Shown here: positions 1-6,985 of the stretch, piece by piece | Position numbering within the stretch: the first letter of the stretch is position 1 | Layout: each line of letters opens with the position of its first letter | Origin: Chrysochromulina tobinii | Taxonomy: Eukaryota; Haptophyta; Prymnesiales; Chrysochromulinaceae | NCBI GenBank assembly: GCA_001275005.1 | Contig: JWZX01001694.1 | Location: forward strand, 1 to 14,859 | Reading direction: 5' to 3' | DNA: 14,859 nt | Translations under genes and position numbers: made by a program | Notes under the pieces: generated by a model | What the model saw: the letters and a program-made list of their open reading frames with translations, nothing else | What the model was told of the DNA's origin: nothing | Database searches by the model: none

Positions 1-42
1 CCCCCCCTCGCTCGCCCCACACCTCACTCCCGCTCGGCGCAG
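1..42 (+). other. 3' end of an intron (acceptor site) upstream of the exchanger exon
   Basis: The first 42 bases are pyrimidine-rich and end in GCGCAG, as expected for a polypyrimidine tract and acceptor. The frame is open through it, so the call rests on the internal protein repeat: residues coded from nt 43 (LLDGG...) align with the start of the corresponding stretch in the second repeat copy (VLDGRYASQ... near nt 1087), whereas the codons before nt 43 give a Pro/Arg/Ser string with no counterpart. The upstream exon lies outside the window. Confidence 0.5.
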
Positions 43-3000
43 CTCCTCGACGGCGGCGTCCAGGGCTCGGACTACGTTGGCGACGTTACCGCAGGCACCC
101 TCTTCTCGGCATCCTTCTACTCCAGGGAGGCCGATATTGACGGATTCCTGATCACGGGCAACCTGGGCGCCGACGGTGGCGGCTCGTTCGAGTCGTTCCA
201 CCTCGACGGGCCGCGCGGCTCGCACGCGTACTACAAGCAGGTGTACGGCGCGCAAACAGACCCCTCGATCTCTCACCTGATCATCACGCGCGCGCCGCCC
301 AGCCAGCTCGTGTCGGCGCCCGTCCTCGCATATACCACCGACTCGGACTTCCACGAAGTCCTCTTTAACACTGGCCAGCAGGTCGTCATGTACATGCTAT
401 GGGCGGGTAAGCTGCCCTCGTCCATCCCTGGATACGACTATGCCGTTTCGTACCGGTACACGCGCCAGCAAGTCCAGGTCATCCTTGACGCGGTCGCCGG
501 CAGCTGCTTCGTGGCGCTCCCGCCCGCGTTGCAGCCGCCCAACCCGCCGCCGCCGCCGCCCATGACGCCCGCGCCGGCCGATTGCAGCCGGCCCTGCGGC
601 CAGGTCGGCCAGACCTGCATCATCTTCCGCAATACGCAGTGTTCTGTCGTGGCCAGCGTCATGGGATGCGACTGCGGCACCTGCTGCTCGCGCGAGACCG
701 TGCGCCCGCCGCCGCCGCCGCCGCCCCTGCCGCCCAAGCCGCCGCCGCCCGGTCTGCCCGGCACGGGCGCCTGCGGCATGCCTTGCGGAGGTGCAACGTG
801 CGGCGATTTCAATCCGTTCTCGTGCGATGCCTTTGAGTCGGTCCTTGGCTGTGACTGCTCCGGATGCTGCGCTTCGCCGCTCGACGCGCGCTGCGTCGAC
901 AGGGTTTGGCCCGCCAACCTGCCCGCACTCTACAACTTCCAGGGCGGGGTGACCGGCTACTACATCGCCGATGGCGGGCGCAGTGCCTACGATATCGGCA
1001 ACGAGCTTCTGATCCGCGTCAACGGGAAGTGGTCGTCGCCACTATACTACAACCAGGTTTGCGACGGGTCGCACTGGAGCCCGACGGTCTTGGATGGTCG
1101 GTACGCGAGCCAGGGCGATGTCCGGTACGTTACGTGCAAGTTGCCGCTCTCGTCGCTCTCGTACTACTATCCCGGGTACGGCGCCGCCTTCATCTTCATT
1201 GCCTCGTCCAAGGCGGGCCAAATCGACGGTTTCATGACCCTCGGCAACCTGGGCGCCGACAAGGGCGGCTCCCAGAAGTGGAACACCGGTGCGAAACCGC
1301 TCAATGGGTCGCATGGGTCGTTCGGCTACTATAAGAAAACGTACGGCGCCGGCGAGGGGGGCGTGCCGTCGATCAACCACCTCATCTTCGGCAAAGGGCT
1401 CCAGAACGCCGAAGTGACCGTCGGCTCCTCGACAGACTCGGATCTTCACGAGCTCCGCTTCCAATCCGGCATCACGCAGATGTACTACATCCTCTTCCTG
1501 GGCAAGGATGGGTACGAGTACCCAGATGCCGCCTTCCAAGAGGTGCTCGACACCGTCGCCAATTCGTGCGAGCTGAGCGCTGACATCAGTCCCGATAACG
1601 ATCTGTCGGATGAGTGCACCTACGAGAGCCTCCGTTTTGTGCACAACCAGGAAGAGAATCAGGAAGAGGACCAGGAAGAGAAGGTTGAGACTCAGGAAGA
1701 GGATCGGAAGGTTTTGAGTCCGTGCGAGTTCGCGAGGAAGCAGTGCAAAGAAACGGGCAATGGCAATTTAGGCAGCTATGTCGTGTCTTGGCAGTGCACC
1801 TTTAACGGCAACCCCGCCGTGCTCTTGCTCAACATCTTGCTGCTCCTCATCTTCATTCAGGTCCTGTGCGGCACCGCGGGGGTATTCCTCGAGCCGCAGC
1901 TCACTTACATGTCCAACCTGCTGCATCTGAAGCCCGACATCGCGGGCGTCACTCTGCTTGCCTTTGGTAACGGCGGCCCCGACCTCTTCACCGGCCTCGC
2001 CGTCGCACAGGCGCACCCTGACGAGATGGATTACTCGCTCATCATCTCTTACACGTCGGGCGCCACGTTGTACATCATGACGGTGGTCGTCGGGTGCATT
2101 GTGTTCATCGCCTCGTTCCGTGCCGAGGGCTGGCGCCTCAGCCGCTTCCCATTCTATCGCGACCTTCTGAGCTTCACCGTATCGATGATCGCGCTGATGA
2201 CCGTCTCGTTAGCCCCATCTATCAGCTTGGGTGCTGCGATGCTCTTGGTGAGCTTATACGTCTGCTACGTTGTGCTCGTCATCTTTCTGAACTACTGTGT
2301 GCAGCCCTACTGGCCCGACGACACTTTTGGCATCTACCTGTCGCAAAAGATGGGGCCGTCGATCAAAAAGATCGCCAACCACCCAGCTGCGCAAAAGATG
2401 AGCTCAGCAGTGTCGCCAATGAAGCAGCGCCTCAAACGCCAGCTGACCAAGTCTGGCTTCGCGACTGCGGGCAAGAAGGGCCTGCTCGGCGACGAAGTTG
2501 GGCGAGAGCTGAATGCGGCTCCATTAGGGCCGGTCACCATTCCTTCGGTCTCGCCGCTCTCAGCCGATGGTGTGCCGCCAAACACTCCCGGTAGCAACTG
2601 GGACGACGTGTCGGCCAACGGCAGCCCCGAGGCGTCCACTCATCAGCCAATGGTTCCGCTTCAACTGGTAGCCACGCCGATGAGCGGCGTCGAGAACAAC
2701 GACCAAAACAACGACCTCAAGGAACTCAAGGGCGGCGGCGGCGACGATGACGACGAAGGGCTCGAGGACCTCGACTTTCCCTGGGATGCGGGGATTGTGA
2801 CCAAGTTCTTGTTTTGCGTCGAGTTCTTCTTTTCGATTCTGCGGCGCCTCACCATCCCCTGCGACGCTATCTGGGACGAGCGCCGCCGGAAGTGGGCCAT
2901 CGCCTCGCCGACGTTTGCGCTCGCGCTCTTGATTGTTTTTTTGACGGGCGGCTTTTTTGAAACGATGGAAGAAAAGCTGGGACCTGTTCCGCACGTATTT

Positions 3001-3624
3001 CTGTGGCCACCCCTCATCGGACTGCCCTTGTCTGCCTTGCTGTGGTTCTTCACAAGGCCGGACGTGACGCCGAAGGTCTTCCCGCTCTTTGTGCTGTGCG
3101 GCTTTGTGATGTCGATCGTCTGGATGGGCATGGTCGCGAGTGAGGTGGTCGCACTGATTGAGACGATTGGCATCAATCTCGGCATCTCGACCTCGCTTCT
3201 CGGCATGACTATCATCGCGTGGGGCAACTCGATGGGCGACATGATGGCGAACGTTGCGGTCGCCAAGGGCGATGGGACGCGTGACGTGTGCAGAAAGGGT
3301 GCCAAGATGGCGCTAGCGGCGTGCTTCGGCTCGCCGATGCTCATGAACCTCGTCGGCACCGGTGGCGCGCTCGTCCTGCACATCCTCGTCAGCAGCGGCG
3401 GCGGACCAGTCGTGTCCTTTGTCTCCCAAACCTGCCGCGTTGCGTTCTTGTTCATGGGCATCGCCCTCGCGTCGCACCTTGCCGTGTTTCCTTCGACCGG
3501 GTATGCACCGCCGCGCATGTACGCGTACTACCTGTGGACGCTATACGCAGTCTTCCTCCTTTTCGTGTTCCTCGCCGAGGGGAAATTGCTCGACGACTTT
3601 TTGGGCGGGACGAAGCGCCCTTAA
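43..3624 (+). CDS. NCLX/CCX-type cation/Ca2+ exchanger with large repeat-containing ectodomain (5' partial)
   Basis: The 3' part of a multi-exon gene; 1193 residues are present. Visible order: the end of a first ectodomain repeat (43-515), Pro-rich linker, Cys module 1 (580-696), Pro-rich linker, Cys module 2 (766-873), a fuller second repeat (about 892-1590), a Glu/Gln-rich segment (1648-1716), a short Cys-paired juxtamembrane stretch with CEF and WQC (about 1723-1805) as in NCLX, then two blocks of about five and six or seven membrane helices. Alpha-1 has GNGGPD (1966-1983), alpha-2 GNSMGD (3223-3240), the cation-binding signatures of the CaCA superfamily. A hydrophilic loop with an Asp run (about 2300-2800) separates the halves. 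Family knowledge: such proteins exchange Na+, K+ or H+ against Ca2+ across a membrane. The ectodomain repeats are unrecognised, recurring as IDGF..GNLGAD..GS, SI.HLI and TDSD.HE...F. Ion specificity and membrane cannot be read off. Confidence 0.9.
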   Translation, partial: LLDGGVQGSDYVGDVTAGTLFSASFYSREADIDGFLITGNLGADGGGSFESFHLDGPRGSHAYYKQVYGAQTDPSISHLIITRAPPSQLVSAPVLAYTTDSDFHEVLFNTGQQVVMYMLWAGKLPSSIPGYDYAVSYRYTRQQVQVILDAVAGSCFVALPPALQPPNPPPPPPMTPAPADCSRPCGQVGQTCIIFRNTQCSVVASVMGCDCGTCCSRETVRPPPPPPPLPPKPPPPGLPGTGACGMPCGGATCGDFNPFSCDAFESVLGCDCSGCCASPLDARCVDRVWPANLPALYNFQGGVTGYYIADGGRSAYDIGNELLIRVNGKWSSPLYYNQVCDGSHWSPTVLDGRYASQGDVRYVTCKLPLSSLSYYYPGYGAAFIFIASSKAGQIDGFMTLGNLGADKGGSQKWNTGAKPLNGSHGSFGYYKKTYGAGEGGVPSINHLIFGKGLQNAEVTVGSSTDSDLHELRFQSGITQMYYILFLGKDGYEYPDAAFQEVLDTVANSCELSADISPDNDLSDECTYESLRFVHNQEENQEEDQEEKVETQEEDRKVLSPCEFARKQCKETGNGNLGSYVVSWQCTFNGNPAVLLLNILLLLIFIQVLCGTAGVFLEPQLTYMSNLLHLKPDIAGVTLLAFGNGGPDLFTGLAVAQAHPDEMDYSLIISYTSGATLYIMTVVVGCIVFIASFRAEGWRLSRFPFYRDLLSFTVSMIALMTVSLAPSISLGAAMLLVSLYVCYVVLVIFLNYCVQPYWPDDTFGIYLSQKMGPSIKKIANHPAAQKMSSAVSPMKQRLKRQLTKSGFATAGKKGLLGDEVGRELNAAPLGPVTIPSVSPLSADGVPPNTPGSNWDDVSANGSPEASTHQPMVPLQLVATPMSGVENNDQNNDLKELKGGGGDDDDEGLEDLDFPWDAGIVTKFLFCVEFFFSILRRLTIPCDAIWDERRRKWAIASPTFALALLIVFLTGGFFETMEEKLGPVPHVFLWPPLIGLPLSALLWFFTRPDVTPKVFPLFVLCGFVMSIVWMGMVASEVVALIETIGINLGISTSLLGMTIIAWGNSMGDMMANVAVAKGDGTRDVCRKGAKMALAACFGSPMLMNLVGTGGALVLHILVSSGGGPVVSFVSQTCRVAFLFMGIALASHLAVFPSTGYAPPRMYAYYLWTLYAVFLLFVFLAEGKLLDDFLGGTKRP
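580..873 (+). repeat. Two copies of a Cys-rich module inside the exchanger ectodomain
   Basis: Two stretches (580-696 and 766-873) share the pattern C..PCG...TC..F....C....S..GCDC..CC, each with about eight to nine cysteines, and are separated by a polyproline linker encoded by CCG/GCC runs. They resemble the small disulphide-rich modules that are common in secreted algal proteins; no named family is claimed. The cysteine spacing suggests extracellular or lumenal exposure, placing this part of the protein on the non-cytosolic side. Confidence 0.7.
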
Positions 3625-4168
3625 CGCCGCCTTACACTACAGCTGCGCGTCTCACCCGATGATCGTCGTGCGCCTACCTTTTGGGGTGGTCGCTGGAGTG
3701 CGGCTGCGGGGAGTGTGTCGGCGGTACTGGTGGTGGAGGCAACCACAACCGAATGGACGATGGTGATGGCTATACATGGCTTAGTCAAACTTCGTGCTTT
3801 GTGGGGGTATCGACGCGGGAGGCTTGACTTTCTTATTGTACTGCTGCATGCTGCTCAGGTGTGTGTCGTTTTCGTGCATGTGCGTGTGGCTGTGTGCCGC
3901 GCCGTGTGCTGACTATCGCCTCCGTGATGTGGGACACAGAGCGCGCAGCCGTGAGCCGAGCCGCGAGCGAAGACCCTATGCACCCGTCCGCGTGCGCGAT
4001 CGGTGCGCGGTGTCAAGTTGCGTTGCGTGGGCTGCGGTGAATATCCCTTCTCTTGACGGATCCTGAACTGAACTGAACTGAACTGCACTGAACCCCTTCT
4101 CCGGGTTTGGAAAAGACACGCGCACTCCAATTCAGAAGTAAGAGCAGGTTCATCTGGAGGTGGACCGG
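3625..4168 (+). other. Intergenic region between exchanger and Grx2 genes
   Basis: No convincing gene. It must hold the 3' end of the exchanger transcript and the promoter and leader of the glutaredoxin gene. A GT-rich tract runs over 3857-3911, and a short pentanucleotide repeat lies at 4064-4093. Small open frames on both strands have no recognisable protein character. No TATA-like box or clear polyadenylation signal was identified. Confidence 0.5.
4064..4093 (+). repeat. (TGAAC)6 short tandem repeat
   Basis: Six consecutive five-base units; the fifth reads TGCAC and the others are TGAAC. It sits 75 bases upstream of the first ATG of the Grx2 gene, in its likely promoter or 5' leader. No function can be assigned; such arrays are prone to length change. 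Confidence 0.9.
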
Positions 4169-5182
4169 ATGGCGCTACTTCTTGCTGTCGCCGCCGGCAG
4201 CAGCGCGGCGTTCCTGCACGCGGCGCCCACGCGCCGTACGACACCGCACCGGGGTGCCGTCGTCCGCCTGCAGGTGGATGACTTTGTCGATCCGGATCTC
4301 GTGTCTGGGACCTTTGTGGTCGACGAGCTTGCGGCCACATGGGCGCGCGCTGGAAAGGGACGGCAGCTTTGGAAGCCGGGAGACAAGACCGACTCCGCCG
4401 CTCTCGACTACAAGCTGCTCTATACAACATGGAAGCTCAATCCGCTCGTGCTACACGGCTATGAGCACTGCCCCTTCTGCACGCGCGCTCGGCTCGTCCT
4501 CGCCTGGGTTGGCATGCCGTTCGTGTGCCGCTTCTACGGCTACGGCGCGGGCGCCGACCCTGTCAAGTGCGAGGGCTTCGGCTACGACCCAGTGGAGGGC
4601 GGCGTGGTCCCACTTATCGGCTCAAAGGTGTGCCCGGTGCTCAGCGGCGCTGGCGTGCCCGTGCGCGAAGGCCAGTTGGGTCTGCCCGAGTCACTCGAAA
4701 TCTGCTCATTCGCAGCAGGCGTGGCCAAGGATAGGCGCATCGCGCCCGCAACGGGGCGCAAGGACATCGACGAGTGGCTCAATCGCGTCAAGCCAACGCG
4801 CGAAGCGCTCGAGCGCCCGCGGCTGCTGCGCATGGCCGTGCCCGATTTCGCCGATCAGCGCGACGTCGCTTATGCACGTTGGAAGCACACGCGGAGCGGT
4901 TTCGACTTCGATGCGGCGGAGAAGGCGACGCCCAAGCTGCTCGCCGAGCTGGCGCCACTGCTTGACGAGCTCGGCACCATGCTGCGCGGGCGCGACCCAG
5001 CGCACGGCAGCATGCCCACGCTCAACCTGTGGGGTCTCTCCATCGATGATAGCCTCGTGCTGCCTGTTCTGCGCTCGCTCACGTGCGTCAAGGGGCTCGA
5101 GATGCCTCCACTCGTGCGCGAGTACGTCGAAACGGGCTGCGCGCGCGCGGGCGTGCCGCTCTTCACCGAGATGGCGAGCTGA
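4169..5182 (+). CDS. Glutaredoxin 2 (GST-fold), probably plastid-targeted
   Basis: A 337-residue protein starting at the first ATG; nine open bases precede it (GTG GAC CGG) and a TAA lies at 4139. Residues 1-14 are a signal-peptide-like hydrophobic stretch ending SSAA, followed by Phe15 and an Arg/Thr-rich, acid-free stretch to about residue 33: the layout of bipartite presequences for secondary plastids. The thioredoxin-fold domain starts near residue 92 and carries the CPFC active site (Cys101, Cys104; nt 4469-4480), a cis-Pro region (KVCPVL) and LPESLEI, which binds glutathione in this family. The all-helical Grx2 C-terminal domain follows, with IDEWL, LNLWGLSIDDSLVLPVLRSL and LVREYVE, all closely patterned on bacterial Grx2. 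Role known for the family: glutathione-dependent reduction of disulphides. The core carries an insertion around residues 120-140, and the extension (34-91) is of unknown use. Confidence 0.9.
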   Translation: MALLLAVAAGSSAAFLHAAPTRRTTPHRGAVVRLQVDDFVDPDLVSGTFVVDELAATWARAGKGRQLWKPGDKTDSAALDYKLLYTTWKLNPLVLHGYEHCPFCTRARLVLAWVGMPFVCRFYGYGAGADPVKCEGFGYDPVEGGVVPLIGSKVCPVLSGAGVPVREGQLGLPESLEICSFAAGVAKDRRIAPATGRKDIDEWLNRVKPTREALERPRLLRMAVPDFADQRDVAYARWKHTRSGFDFDAAEKATPKLLAELAPLLDELGTMLRGRDPAHGSMPTLNLWGLSIDDSLVLPVLRSLTCVKGLEMPPLVREYVETGCARAGVPLFTEMAS

Positions 5183-5344
5183 CCAGAGCGAGCGGCGCCA
5201 GTGAGGGGGCGAGAGCAGGGGGCAGGGCAGCAGCACCAGCAGCCCGGCGCAGCGCCGTTCGCCCCACTGCCTCCGGGCCAGTGCAAGCGGTCAGCTGTAA
5301 AGGTCTCTAGAGTCTGACCGACGCGAAAACCTTTCAGCATTCTC

Positions 5345-5360
5345 AGAGGCTCCAGCCTCT
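5345..5360. repeat. Small perfect inverted repeat (7-bp arms, 2-bp centre)
   Basis: AGAGGCT, CC, AGCCTCT form a near-palindrome in the leader or promoter of the Tudor-like gene, 57 bases before its ATG. It could form a tiny hairpin or bind a dimeric factor, but chance is a fair explanation. Confidence 0.4.
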
Positions 5361-5416
5361 CAGACAGAGATTGAAATTATAACAAAAATGCGTCGTTTTG
5401 AACGTTTTCTCGCGCC

Positions 5417-6725
5417 ATGGCGACCCTTTCAGCTTACGAACTTGATCGCGAGAAGACTATCGCGGCTAACAGGGCGCAGCTCGCCGCGCTCGGCTTGGAG
5501 GAGGCCGCCAAAGCCTGTCGGACGCAGGCCGAGGGCGTGCGCAAGCGCCCTCGGGCTCCGGCGGAGCCCAAGCCACCGCCGGCACCATCGAGCAGATCGA
5601 GCAGGTCAAGAGGATCAGCGCCGGAGCTGGGGCACGTGCCCGCAGAACTCGACGATCGAACGTTCGAGGCGGACGAGGATGGCAATAGCTCCGGCCCGCA
5701 CGCTGAGAGGCTCAAGCAGCCGTCGAATCATCCTCGCCTCACCAAAGAGCAGATGGAAAAGCTGGACGTGCTCGAGCCCGTATCTTCCGATCCGCTTGTG
5801 ACGGACGCGGAGCTTGCGGCGCTCGAGCTCGTACAACGCGAGGACCTGCGAGGAGGCAAGGGCTGGCAGGACGCCAAGAAGAGGAACATCTCGTTATGGG
5901 GAGAGAAGCGTACCATTCTGCAAGAGGCGGCGCCCAAGCGCGGGCTGCGCTGGCCGACCTGGCTGGCCGAGATCGAGGCGTCGCTGGCCCCCTATGGGCT
6001 CGACGCAGACGGCGCGCGATCAGACGATGTACGCCATCATGCGCGCTGCGTGCGGCCTCGGCCTCGACTACCATGGCTGGCCAGCAGGCGTCGGAGTGCT
6101 CCTTTCGCGCCATGAAGGCATTCCGGCGCGTCCTCGGCTGCTGACGCTCGGGGCGGACACGGAGAAGCTCAAGCGCGAGGGGCAGTATCTCGAGCACCGT
6201 TACGGCAGAGACGCGGGCAACGGCTGGGCATACAACCACGCCCTGGGCAAGCTGCGCCTCTTCCAGGAGAAGCTACTCAAGGAGAAGTGGGGAGAAGTGC
6301 CCAGCGCGCCCTCAATCCGGGAGCTCGAGGGGCAGATTGGAATTCGAGCCCTTCTGGAGCTCGAGGAGGAGGAGGGAGGGAGGCACGGCCGTGCGCCAAA
6401 GCGCGGGGACGACGAGGATGAGGACGAGGAGGACGCGCCCCTCGCCAGCCGACGAACCCTCGACAAGGCCGCCGTGCCGCCGCCGCCCACCGCCGGCCTA
6501 GGCCTACCGACGTCTAGCCTGACCACAGCTAGCGGCCCCACAGCAGGCTACCTCGAAGGGCAGTGGGTCGAGGTGCTGTGCTCTGGCGACCAGTGGCGGC
6601 CAGCGCGCGTGGACAATGTCAATGTGGAAGAGGGTACGTATGACATCGTTTTTGATGGCGAGGGCGACGACGACGAGAAGGGCGTCGCGGCCGATCGTCT
6701 CCGTGCGAGGCCTCGTGCGCTCTGA
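5417..6725 (+). CDS. Uncharacterised protein with C-terminal Tudor-like domain, frame-disrupted
   Basis: Coding runs in one frame from the ATG at 5417 (context GCGCCATGG) to about 6010-6020, then continues one base over to a TGA at 6723-6725. Read across the shift it would be about 435 residues. As written, the first frame stops at 6115 after 232 residues with an Arg-rich nonsense tail. Visible parts: a charged N-terminal helix, an Arg/Pro/Ser-rich low-complexity stretch, a conserved-looking middle (NISLWGEKRTILQEA, WLAEIEASLAPYG, then MYAIMRAACGLGLDYHGWPAGVGVL and RYGRDAGNGWAYNHALGKLRLFQEKLL), a Glu/Asp-rich stretch, and at the end GQWVEVL..GDQWRPARVDNV..GTYDIVFDGEGDDDEKGV, the pattern of a Tudor/SH3-like barrel. 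Tudor folds often bind methylated histone or arginine tails, so a chromatin or RNA role is possible, but the middle is not recognised. Confidence 0.7.
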
Positions 6726-6985
6726 AACAAAGGCTACGGTATGATGTGCATGTGTGGCTATCGAACCTCGATCAGACTCCAGATCCACGCGACCGTTCAC
6801 AGCCCAGAGAGCACATTGGTTAACAACTCGTACGACACCCAAGCGACACCGGACCGGCGTACTATACGACACAGTCCTGATTCCCCTCGAGGACCCCGTT
6901 GTGCCCGCTCACAGCCAATTGTTATGATTTGGACACCCAAACCAACGGACGTTCACACCAGCGTCGGGTTTCGTCTGCAAAAATC

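Noticed and set aside
2661-3518. 285-residue minus-strand open frame opposite the exchanger helices
   Set aside because: Antisense shadow of membrane-coding sequence; composition explained by codon complement.
4107-5204. 365-residue open frame overlapping the Grx2 gene in another frame
   Set aside because: Extremely Arg/Ser/Ala/Cys-rich without motifs; the alternative frame contains an unmistakable Grx2.
5388-5801. Upstream ATG at 5388 opening a 137-residue frame
   Set aside because: The product is Arg/Ser/Pro-rich shadow; the ATG at 5417 has better context and opens the conserved-looking frame. It might act as an overlapping upstream ORF, but nothing shows this.
6029-6087. A 56- or 59-bp GT-AG intron to explain the frame change in the Tudor-like gene
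   Set aside because: Both lengths are 2 modulo 3, whereas 1 modulo 3 is needed, and the removed part reads as good coding sequence in the second frame.
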